Source: a virus. From it: a DNA stretch of 61,870 nt. Both the position numbers and the translations under genes were made by a program. The notes beneath the pieces are model-generated. The model searched no databases and was not told the DNA's origin. It saw nothing but the letters and a program-made list of their open reading frames with translations. Where the stretch lies: positions 1 to 61,870 of the IMG/VR virus record IMGVR_UViG_3300042885_000276; one strand, written 5' to 3'. Numbering within the stretch: the stretch's first letter is position 1; the number at the start of each line of letters is the position of its first letter. Of the stretch, positions 13,457 through 20,695 are shown one piece after another.

Positions 13457-15733
13457 ATGGCTGATTCCACAAATACCCTTGAGTCTTATAATCCTCCCGT
13501 CGTAGATGACCGGGGCAAATTCCTTGACGAGCGAATCAAAGATGTTGGCGCTGCTCGAAGCCTTTGGTTCCGCCTCCAACAGGCTGATTTGAAATCGAAT
13601 CAGCAAATGGCAAAGGTTCAAGCAATGGTTGATGGCGCTCCTCCATTAGACCAAATGCAGCTTGCCAAGCAGGGTCTGGCATACATGTCCAACTTCAATC
13701 CAGGCGATGCTAAAGCTGTTCTGGATACGTCTCTTGCTGCGTTCTATGACCTCATTTCTGGCACCGAAAGCCTAATTGACCTTCGCACTAAATATGGTTC
13801 CGAACAGGAACGTCAAGAATGGTCGCAGAAGATGAGCCTGAATATGAGCCGCGTCATTCGTCGCTGGCCTCAGTTCAACTTCAAGTACAGCTACATACCG
13901 CACTACATGGTGCTACACGGTGTTGGTATTGCTTACTTCCAAGACCCTCTTAATTGGGAATGGGACGTAACGAATCTCGCCTACTTCAAGATTCCTCGTC
14001 AGACACGCGCCAACGAAGCTGAAATCCAATACGCCTGCCTCAAGAAGCTAGAGAATCCTGCTGACTTGATGAAGTACATCAATATGGGCGATATTGCTGA
14101 TGAGCAAGGATGGGATCGCGATCAACTCAAGAAGGCAATCATGAACGCCTCTGAGCAGATTCCAGACATGCTCAACTGGATGGAATGGGAAGCTCGCTGG
14201 AAAGACAACGACATCACCTATGGCGAGACGAGTCCGTCTATCTCTGTGATTTACATGTGGGTGCAGGAGCTTGATGGAAGCTACTCTATGTACGCTTTTG
14301 CCGAGAATGGTTACCCGATTACCGATGGAGTTCCTGAGAACTTCCTCTTCAAGCGTCGTCACCTTTATCGCAATGCTAGCGAGGCGTTTACCTTCTTCAC
14401 TCGCGGCATTGGCACCAATGGCAACTATCATGGTATTCGCGGACTTGGCTCTGACATGTTCAATGCCTTCCAGCAGTTGATGCGCTTGGAAAACAAGAAG
14501 GTGGATGTCGCTCAAACCGCTGGCCCACACTGGCAGGTTGAAAGCGAAGAAGCAGTCGAAAACTTCCGCATCGTTCCGTATGGCGCTGGCTATCTTGTGA
14601 CTCCTGGAGCAAACTTCGTCCAGGTTCAGCAGCCGAATATCATTCAGAACATTGAGCCAGCCGTTCAAAGTCTGCGTCAGACTTTCTACAACAATATTGC
14701 TCAATACACGAGCAGCAAAACGCTCGATACCGGCAGGGAGCTTTCCAAGTTTGAGGCGATGTCTCGAATGGAAATGGCATCGCAGCTTTCTGTGACTTCC
14801 ATCAACCTGTTCATGCAGCCGTTTGACCGCCTGATGAATGAAGTTGGTCGCCGCTTCTTCCGTCCTGGATACCAACGTGGTGAGCCTGGAGGAGAGGAAG
14901 TTTGGCAGTTCCGCCAAATGTGCCTTGAAGATGGCATTCCAGAAGAAGCATTGAAGAACATGGACTTGCGCTACACGCGAGCCAGCCGCTCCATTGGATT
15001 TGGTAGTCCTTCCGCACGTCGCTTGGCATACGAGAACCTGATGCCAATGTACCCGTATTACGATGAATACGGCAAGCAGACTCTCATCCGCAACTTCACT
15101 GGTGCTATCGCTGGCTGGCAGATGGCTGATGAGCTTACAACTCCTGCTGGAGCCAACCAGCGTCCACCGATTGATGCTGCAATTGCAGATGCTCAGAATG
15201 CAATTCTTGCTCAGGGTGCCACTCAGGCAATCCTGCCAAACGAAAACAAGAGCGTTCACTTGCAGGTTCATATTGCCAAGCTGACTGAGTTTTATCAGCA
15301 GTTTGACCAAGCGGGTCAGAATCCTGAGATGTATGCTCAGATCGTTCCGCCAATGGCAAACATCTTTGATCATGCCGCTCAGACTCTTGAGCAGTTCACT
15401 GGTCCAGAAGCTCCTCAATACCGCCAGCAACTCCAACAGTTCAATGAGATCATTGTCAATGGCTCGCGACACCTACAGAAACAGCAGGCGATGGAGGCGG
15501 AGGCATCTGGTCAACCTCAAGAAGATCAAGGACCGTCTGAGATTGAAATGAAGATGGCGGAGTGGCGTGCAAAAATGGATCAACGAGCCGAGGAGTTCCG
15601 TATGAAAATGGAACAACGCCAAGCCGATGCTGCTCAAGCTCGCGCTCTCAAAGATACCGCTGCCGCTGCCGCTATTGCCTTGAAGGGCGCTTCATATCAA
15701 GCGCAACAGGCATCCATTAGAAGTTCTCTATGA
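13457..15733 (+). CDS. Portal (head-to-tail connector) protein, 758 aa
   Basis: The portal is the dodecameric ring through which DNA enters and leaves the capsid. Sequence type, size and place (immediately before scaffold and capsid) fit a podovirus-type portal. Features include a helical N-terminus ('DVGAARSLWFRLQQADLKSN'), a hydrophobic core with 'YIPHYMVLHGVGIAYFQDPL', and 'GIRGLGSDMFNAFQQLMRLE' near the middle. A long Gln/Met/Ala-rich tail (from about residue 650; 'EIEMKMAEWRAKMDQRAEEF') is probably a coiled-coil barrel. It is longer than the T7 portal, mostly in this tail. A long open frame on the opposite strand is only a shadow. Confidence 0.85.
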   Translation: MADSTNTLESYNPPVVDDRGKFLDERIKDVGAARSLWFRLQQADLKSNQQMAKVQAMVDGAPPLDQMQLAKQGLAYMSNFNPGDAKAVLDTSLAAFYDLISGTESLIDLRTKYGSEQERQEWSQKMSLNMSRVIRRWPQFNFKYSYIPHYMVLHGVGIAYFQDPLNWEWDVTNLAYFKIPRQTRANEAEIQYACLKKLENPADLMKYINMGDIADEQGWDRDQLKKAIMNASEQIPDMLNWMEWEARWKDNDITYGETSPSISVIYMWVQELDGSYSMYAFAENGYPITDGVPENFLFKRRHLYRNASEAFTFFTRGIGTNGNYHGIRGLGSDMFNAFQQLMRLENKKVDVAQTAGPHWQVESEEAVENFRIVPYGAGYLVTPGANFVQVQQPNIIQNIEPAVQSLRQTFYNNIAQYTSSKTLDTGRELSKFEAMSRMEMASQLSVTSINLFMQPFDRLMNEVGRRFFRPGYQRGEPGGEEVWQFRQMCLEDGIPEEALKNMDLRYTRASRSIGFGSPSARRLAYENLMPMYPYYDEYGKQTLIRNFTGAIAGWQMADELTTPAGANQRPPIDAAIADAQNAILAQGATQAILPNENKSVHLQVHIAKLTEFYQQFDQAGQNPEMYAQIVPPMANIFDHAAQTLEQFTGPEAPQYRQQLQQFNEIIVNGSRHLQKQQAMEAEASGQPQEDQGPSEIEMKMAEWRAKMDQRAEEFRMKMEQRQADAAQARALKDTAAAAAIALKGASYQAQQASIRSSL

Positions 15734-16083
15734 TACCAGCAAATACACAAAAAACGCGACTCGAAAAATTCAGAGATGGAGATGGTCCTGGGCGTCTTTC
15801 TGCACTGCTCAAAGACCCAGTGATGATTGAAGCTCTAGCGATTATTGAAGAAAAGACCGAGCCTAACGACTCGATTCTGACTGGCCTTGTGCGCGATTAC
15901 AAGGCGGAAGCTCCTATGGTTATCTCTATGATCCACGCCGGACAGGCTGGCATTCGTCGCACGTTGCGATTGTTGAAAGCGTTGGCATTTAGACCTCAAG
16001 CTGACAACCAACACATGGACGCATTCACTCTTGAAGCGTACAGCCACATTGACGAAAAATATCTCGAACAGACCCATCAGTAA
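15730..16083 (+). CDS. Hypothetical head-module protein, 117 aa
   Basis: A mainly helical small protein (LEKFRDGDGPGRLSALLKDP, then MVISMIHAGQAGIRRTLRLL). It overlaps the portal stop by ATGA and is followed after five bases by the scaffold gene, so it is part of the head assembly operon. The family is not recognised. Confidence 0.65.
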   Translation: MIPANTQKTRLEKFRDGDGPGRLSALLKDPVMIEALAIIEEKTEPNDSILTGLVRDYKAEAPMVISMIHAGQAGIRRTLRLLKALAFRPQADNQHMDAFTLEAYSHIDEKYLEQTHQ

Positions 16084-16088
16084 AATAT

Positions 16089-17252
16089 ATGGACACCGAA
16101 AACACACAGCCACCAGAATACGACGCAACAGCAGAAGCTCAAGCCATGTGGGATCGCGCCCAATCGTTCCTTCCAAAAGAGGAAGAAAGCGCCAAGGTTG
16201 AGGAGAAAGTTGCACCCACTGATCCAGAGCCATCCAAGGAAGATGTGAAGCGTGATGAGCCAGGGGAAAAGATCGAGGAAGTCACTGAAAACGATCTTCC
16301 AAAAGGATCTAAAGCTACTCCTGAAGCCATTTCCACATGGAAGGACATGAAGGCTGAGTTGAAACAGCTTCGTGAAGAACGCGACAGCTTGAAGAACACG
16401 CTTCCTGAAAAGGACAAGACTGTTCAGGAGAAGATGATCGAAATCGAAGAGATGCGGAAGAAGATTGCCGAGTTTGAGGGCAAGGATATTTCCGCATACG
16501 AGAGACGCATTTCTGAGATGGAATCTAAACTTGGTGAGCATGAGCAGTTCCGCTCCATTCACGATGTTCAGAACTCCACTGCCTACTATGAGTCCATCCT
16601 TGAACCTGCTGCCGCTATTGGTCAGGCAATTGAAGTGCTGGCAGGAGCAAATGATGTTGATGCAAAGACGCTTCAAGGCGTTTTGGAGATTAGCGATCCT
16701 ATTGAGCAGCGTAAAAAACTGCGTGAAGTGACCGAAGGCTGGCACCCAACAGATGCCGCTGAACTCATGGAGCATGCTCGCAATACTCAGACGCTTCTCA
16801 GGAAGTCGTCCGAGATGCTTGAGAATGCTGACAGGGCTAAGCAAGAGCTTTCATTCATGGAGCAAGAGAAAGCTCGCAGAGCCAAAGAGGATGAAGACAA
16901 GCAATTCTCGTCTGCTACCGAAGCTGCAAATAAGCTGCTCCAAGAGAAGATTCCTTTTCTCAAAGATAACAAAGATCTCATGGAGGCAGTCTCAAAGGCT
17001 GAGATCAGAAAAGACCCTGCTAGCATGGCTGTAGCAGCGCGTGCAAGCGTGATTCTTCCACATTTGTTGCGTCAGCTTGACGAGCGTAATGCCAAGATTT
17101 CCGAACTTGAGACTTCGCTAAAGTCACGCATTGCAGCTTCACCGCGTCCTTCTAGCACTTCTACGCCTGCGAGCACGAGCGATAACCTGCCTACTGGCTA
17201 CGACATGGATTCGATTATGGCTCGATTCCAAGCGCACCAGCGGCAAGGGTGA
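16089..17252 (+). CDS. Scaffolding-type protein, 387 aa
   Basis: The product is highly charged and largely coiled coil: an acidic N-terminus (PTDPEPSKEDVKRDEPGEKI), a long heptad region (about 85-150; 'LREERDSLKNTLPEKDKTVQ', 'IEIEEMRKKIAEFEGKD'), more helix to about 320, and a Ser/Thr/Pro linker ('RPSSTSTPASTSDNLP') before a short basic C-terminal helix. Position between portal and capsid and this composition fit the internal scaffold that directs procapsid assembly, with the C-terminal helix as the usual capsid-binding end. Confidence 0.75.
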   Translation: MDTENTQPPEYDATAEAQAMWDRAQSFLPKEEESAKVEEKVAPTDPEPSKEDVKRDEPGEKIEEVTENDLPKGSKATPEAISTWKDMKAELKQLREERDSLKNTLPEKDKTVQEKMIEIEEMRKKIAEFEGKDISAYERRISEMESKLGEHEQFRSIHDVQNSTAYYESILEPAAAIGQAIEVLAGANDVDAKTLQGVLEISDPIEQRKKLREVTEGWHPTDAAELMEHARNTQTLLRKSSEMLENADRAKQELSFMEQEKARRAKEDEDKQFSSATEAANKLLQEKIPFLKDNKDLMEAVSKAEIRKDPASMAVAARASVILPHLLRQLDERNAKISELETSLKSRIAASPRPSSTSTPASTSDNLPTGYDMDSIMARFQAHQRQG

Positions 17253-17255
17253 TGC

Positions 17256-17555
17256 TTACGGCATAATAATTAACGGGGCATCGTCAGGTTTCACTTCCTG
17301 ACTTTGCTTGTTGAGAATATGAAGGTCTTCAACAGTTGCCCTTTTCTTGAAGTCGCGCACCTGAAGAAGCGCCTGCGTGATTCGCTGCATCATGCCAACG
17401 AATGGCTCATGCTCGTCTTCTGACTCAAATACGGGAGATTTGAAGCCTGCCACTTGGCCTGTTTCGTCGTCGCCAATAACGAGTTGTGCCTCGAAGCGAG
17501 AGTTTGAGCCGACTGGCAGTTGGTCGATGCGGATGTAGATGGATGGGGTTGTCAT
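17256..17555 (-). CDS. Lone reverse-strand protein, 99 aa
   Basis: A reverse-strand gene inside the head operon, ending three bases from the scaffold stop. The product starts 'TTPSIYIRIDQLPVGSNSRF' and continues 'EAQLVIGDDETGQVAGFKSP', 'MMQRITQALLQVRDFKKRA' and 'VEDLHILNKQSQEVKPDD'. It looks like a folded alpha/beta protein, not an accidental frame, but I do not know the family. With the HNH gene that follows it forms an insertion between scaffold and capsid. Confidence 0.6.
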   Translation of the reverse strand: MTTPSIYIRIDQLPVGSNSRFEAQLVIGDDETGQVAGFKSPVFESEDEHEPFVGMMQRITQALLQVRDFKKRATVEDLHILNKQSQEVKPDDAPLIIMP

Positions 17556-17776
17556 ATAGGATTGAAATTGGCAACGCCGTGGGAGCAACCAACTCGCCAC
17601 GGCGTCTGGCACTAGGGACACATGAAAACAAAACCTTGTGCGTGAGAAAACATCGCAGATGGATTTGGATTCGTCAAGAATCTCTTGAAAAGAGAGCGAT
17701 CCTGGGTTAAAAAAGCAATGCCGCTGGAATTGGCGTTCCGAGCGGCATCTATCAACATCAACTGAACACACAGCTA
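17556..17776. other. 221-bp gap with strong hairpins
   Basis: No gene is seen. Two hairpins stand out: ACGCCGTGG ... CCACGGCGT (about 17571-17610), and the one listed separately at 17711-17748. The gap separates the reverse-strand gene from the HNH gene and would hold the promoter of the former. No sigma-70 pair is clear. Confidence 0.4.
17711..17748 (-). terminator. Hairpin with T run on the reverse strand
   Basis: ATGCCGCT (17718-17725) pairs with AGCGGCAT (17741-17748), with an inner GGAA/TTCC. Read leftward, the stem is followed by TGC and six T, the shape of an intrinsic terminator. It would stop leftward transcripts before the 17555 gene, protecting it or insulating the head operon from antisense transcription. 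Read rightward there is no T run. Confidence 0.5.
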
Positions 17777-18505
17777 ATGCCGAATATATTTATTATCCGT
17801 GATAAGGACGAGTCCGTCAAGAGATCAAGGGGAGACGTTGGGCTGGACGGGCTTATTTTTTGGTCGTATTTTAAAGATGCCGGTAAACGTAAAGGTGAAA
17901 TCAGAGAGCGATGGTTGAATCAAAATGATTTCGATATTCGCAAGGAGAGGGCGATGATATCTGGTAGCAAGTCCTACCAAAAAGCACTGACGGAAAATCC
18001 ACAAAAGCTGAAGGATCGGTTTAAGTCATTTAGGGATAGGAATAAAAAAAGCGAGATTCAACGGTGTCGAGAATGGAGAAAAAACAATCCACAAAAGCAA
18101 CGGGAGGCATGCAAACGGTGGAATGATGCCAACCCAGACGCATGCCGAGAGCATAGAAGAAAAGCTCAAAAGAAGGCAATAGCCACGGCTAGCCTGACTT
18201 ATTTCAAGTCGCGAATGAGGCATCGCGTTAGAGAGGCAATGAAGAGGGGGCAGTTTAAAAAGACATCATCAACTCGCGATATGATCGGATGCAATTGGGA
18301 TGAATTACGCTCTCATATTGAAAATAAATTCTTACCCGGAATGTCGTGGGAAAATAAATCCGAATGGGAGATAGATCATATCATTCCGCTATCGTCTGCT
18401 TCTTCGGAAGAGGAAATTAAGAAGCTGTGTGCATGGCATAATCTTCAGCCACTCTGGAAAGCAGACAATAGGAGCAAGGGTGATAAAATGCCTTACTCCG
18501 CATAA
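17777..18505 (+). CDS. HNH homing-type endonuclease, 242 aa
   Basis: The C-terminal domain holds the HNH core 'EWEIDHIIPLSSASSEEEIK' followed by 'LCAWHNLQPLWKADNRSKGD', with the DH pair and downstream N and H as metal and catalytic residues. The N-terminal part is charged and helical with several 'xxNPxKxRE' repeats (TENPQKLKDR, NNPQKQREAC, ANPDACREHR), probably for DNA contact. Codon use is more AT-rich than in the flanking scaffold and capsid genes, as expected for a mobile endonuclease. It stands alone; I see no intron around it. Confidence 0.85.
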   Translation: MPNIFIIRDKDESVKRSRGDVGLDGLIFWSYFKDAGKRKGEIRERWLNQNDFDIRKERAMISGSKSYQKALTENPQKLKDRFKSFRDRNKKSEIQRCREWRKNNPQKQREACKRWNDANPDACREHRRKAQKKAIATASLTYFKSRMRHRVREAMKRGQFKKTSSTRDMIGCNWDELRSHIENKFLPGMSWENKSEWEIDHIIPLSSASSEEEIKKLCAWHNLQPLWKADNRSKGDKMPYSA

Positions 18506-18773
18506 TTTCAGTAAAATAATCTTGACTGTTGAGCTTATGGTGCCATCATCGCCATGAGCTAAAAAGCGTGTATCAACGCTCCTAGGAGGCTCTCTAGGTG
18601 AAATGGTGACTGAGCGCCCTACACGGGGCAAACCCAGCAATGGGGCATTCCAGGCTCAAGAATGGAAGTAGAGCAAGCGTCATGGCATTCAGCCAATGGC
18701 ATCTTCTTGTTCAAACAAACAACCCGTTCCAACACCCGCCTAATAGGCAAAACAACTAAACTCACCTACGACT
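18506..18773 (+). promoter_or_regulatory. 268-bp leader region of the major capsid gene
   Basis: Noncoding. It contains TTGACT at 18522-18527, short stems (CCTAG/CTAGG near 18580-18600, GCCC/GGGC near 18615-18630) and a second GGGGC word nearby. Its place directly before the most highly expressed phage gene suggests a late promoter and a structured leader, but no -10 element is convincing. I considered a group I intron remnant beside the HNH gene and cannot show one. Confidence 0.35.
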
Positions 18774-19952
18774 ATGGCATGTACAGATATTAATCAATTC
18801 TTGGAGTCTGAGAGCCAGAGGATCGTCGACGATCCTTCCGAAAAATCATTCATCAGCAATCCTTGGCAGAACGATTCTATCGTTCCGCGTTCCCGCTGGC
18901 CCAATGGTATGGGCGATACCCCGAACTTCCTGACATTTGAGCGTGCGATGCCGTTCGGTTCCGATGTCACGTTCACCACCTACGGCTTCAATGACGGCGG
19001 TAGCGGTGACGAAGGCGGTTCTTGCCAGCCTCCTGTGTCCACAATCTATCCTTCGCAGACTCGTCGCTCGATGGAACTCAAGATTGCGGCTGTCGAAAGC
19101 CCTCCCTTCTGTATTGAAGATGCTCGTATGAGCTACAACATCGTTCAGCAGGCTGCTGCCTTCATCCGTAACCTTCGTGGATACTCCCGCTACCTGTGGG
19201 AAAATCAACGCCGCGATCAGTTCACGTCCATCTGCTCCAACAAGTACGTCGCTGACGCTGGCCTTACGGTCAACTCCGCTTCGTTCGCCACTGGAACGAT
19301 TGGCACCCTGAAGCGCGAGATGCTTGATTACATCCGCTACAGCCTCATCCGTAATGGAGCAGACATTCAGAACGGCCTCTCCGTCAACAAGATGGGTCAG
19401 CCTCTTCTGCCACTCGTCCTCTCCGATGAAGCTCAGCAGACGCTCGCTACTGATGGCGTGACCATCCAGAACATCCGCTGGGACTCCGAAAAGGTCCGTG
19501 CGCTCAACAATGCCCCTGGTTCCTTTGACAGCCTCAACGGCTTCAAGATGACCATCGACATCGCTGCTGCTCGCTGGAATCTTGTCGGTGGTGCTTGGGT
19601 GCGCGTTCCCTTCATGCTCCCTGCTACCAACAAGGGTGATCCTGCGAACGTCAATCCAGCCTACTTCACGGCTCAATACGAAGATGCGATCATCGCTACC
19701 AAGCAGGTTGTGAAGTTTGCGATTCCTGATTCTCAGCTTGCCGCTGGGGAAATGAAATTCGCTCCTCAGGACTACCTTGGCCGATTCAACTGGATCAACA
19801 AGTATGACCGCACTTGCAACGTGGACGAAAACATTGGCTTCTTCCGTGGCAAGTTCGCCTACGGTGCTCAGCCAGTGATTCCTGAATACGGCGCAATCCT
19901 CCGCTTCCGTCGCTGCCCAACCAACTGGGTTGTGAACACCGCTTGCTCTTAA
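18774..19952 (+). CDS. Major capsid protein, 392 aa
   Basis: This is the main head subunit by position (after portal and scaffold), size and composition: neutral, no low-complexity or catalytic motifs, Pro/Asn/Arg-rich loops, and regular codon use rich in C-ending codons that suggests high expression. Landmarks are 'FGSDVTFTTYGFNDGGSGDE' (about residue 61), 'NIVQQAAAFIRNLRGYSRYL' (spine-like helix) and 'IPEYGAILRFRRCPTNWVVN' at the C-terminus. There is no Shine-Dalgarno before ATG 18774. A strong terminator follows. Confidence 0.8.
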   Translation: MACTDINQFLESESQRIVDDPSEKSFISNPWQNDSIVPRSRWPNGMGDTPNFLTFERAMPFGSDVTFTTYGFNDGGSGDEGGSCQPPVSTIYPSQTRRSMELKIAAVESPPFCIEDARMSYNIVQQAAAFIRNLRGYSRYLWENQRRDQFTSICSNKYVADAGLTVNSASFATGTIGTLKREMLDYIRYSLIRNGADIQNGLSVNKMGQPLLPLVLSDEAQQTLATDGVTIQNIRWDSEKVRALNNAPGSFDSLNGFKMTIDIAAARWNLVGGAWVRVPFMLPATNKGDPANVNPAYFTAQYEDAIIATKQVVKFAIPDSQLAAGEMKFAPQDYLGRFNWINKYDRTCNVDENIGFFRGKFAYGAQPVIPEYGAILRFRRCPTNWVVNTACS

Positions 19953-19969
19953 TTGAGTAAAACCACTTG

Positions 19970-20007
19970 AGGCGGGGTTAGTCTAAAAAACTAGCCCCGC
20001 CTTTCTT
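19970..20007 (+). terminator. Intrinsic terminator after the capsid gene
   Basis: AGGCGGGGTTAGT pairs with ACTAGCCCCGCCT (13 bp with one G-U pair) around a short A-rich loop, followed by TTTCTT. It starts 18 bases after the capsid stop. It is the clearest rho-independent terminator in the window and would cap the head transcript. Confidence 0.9.
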
Positions 20008-20044
20008 GCATACACACCAAAACTCTGCTAATAGCTAATTGCTT

Positions 20045-20317
20045 ATGAAACTCTCTTTTACCTCACCTGAAGGCTGGCAAATGCCAGAAGACGCAACACC
20101 TGGACAGCCTTTTCAAGCTGTTGGAACATTCCTCGCCGATGAAGACGGCAATCTCACTCTGACAGCCATTGATGGAACCGAAATTCCAATGATGGAAGAC
20201 GACGAGATGGAGATGGAAGATGAAGGAGTTGAAGTCGAAGTGACGATGCCTGAAAAAGAAATGTCTGAAGAAGAAGACATGATGGATCGCGCTAAGAAAA
20301 TGGGCGTCTTCAAATAA
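20045..20317 (+). CDS. Small acidic protein after capsid, 90 aa
   Basis: The N-terminal half is a small beta-type segment ('KLSFTSPEGWQMPEDATPGQ', 'TFLADEDGNLTLTAIDGTEI'). The C-terminal half is almost pure Asp/Glu/Met (EMEMEDEGVEVEVTMPEKEM) and ends in a short basic helix (RAKKMGVFK). Proteins like this commonly follow the capsid gene; a head-associated or chaperone role is possible but not shown. Confidence 0.6.
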   Translation: MKLSFTSPEGWQMPEDATPGQPFQAVGTFLADEDGNLTLTAIDGTEIPMMEDDEMEMEDEGVEVEVTMPEKEMSEEEDMMDRAKKMGVFK

Positions 20318-20329
20318 CCATCTCATCTT

Positions 20330-20695
20330 ATGAGGCCAGCATTTTCTGATGAAGTAAACGCAATGGTTGTCTTCGTTGCCGGAGACACATGGAATGGATT
20401 TCCGTCCATCACCGTGTCCAATCGTATTGCGCCTGGAAATCTGGCCTCAGTTAAGATGGCATTCAAGCTCAACCCCAAGAGCACAATGCCAACACTGGAA
20501 CTCACCAGTGGCACAGACATCACCATTAGTGATCCGGTGAATTGGGTATTCACCATCAATCCAGGTCGATATGAATTGCCAATTGGGCAATATGTCTGGC
20601 AGATTGAAACCACCGACACTAGCTCGCCAGCTTATGTCGAAACATTGATGGAAGGCATCGGAGAAGTGCTCTCCAACTACACGACTACAACCTGA
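20330..20695 (+). CDS. Beta-rich virion protein, probable fibre adaptor, 121 aa
   Basis: The product shows an Ig-like or sandwich pattern ('VVFVAGDTWNGFPSITVSNR', 'ASVKMAFKLNPKSTMPTLEL', 'YVWQIETTD') and ends in Thr repeats. The last base of its stop is the first base of the next start, the large fibre gene, so the two are likely coupled and the small one may be a base-plate or fibre-attachment protein. The family is not firmly recognised. Confidence 0.55.
   Translation: MRPAFSDEVNAMVVFVAGDTWNGFPSITVSNRIAPGNLASVKMAFKLNPKSTMPTLELTSGTDITISDPVNWVFTINPGRYELPIGQYVWQIETTDTSSPAYVETLMEGIGEVLSNYTTTT

Noticed and set aside
14048-15472. 474-codon open frame on the reverse strand across the portal gene
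   Set aside because: It lies antisense to a clearly real portal gene. Its product has no motif and mirrors portal codon bias; the length is a by-product of regular codon use.
16077-16844. 255-codon reverse open frame across the scaffold gene
   Set aside because: Its Leu/Phe-rich product is the expected antisense reading of Lys/Glu-rich coiled-coil codons.
17556-18773. Group I intron carrying the HNH gene
   Set aside because: Both flanks are intergenic, not within a split gene, and I could not identify the conserved P/Q/R/S core. A covariance search would settle it.
18846-19676. 276-codon reverse open frame across the capsid gene
   Set aside because: Antisense shadow of the highly biased capsid gene, with no start context and no domain.
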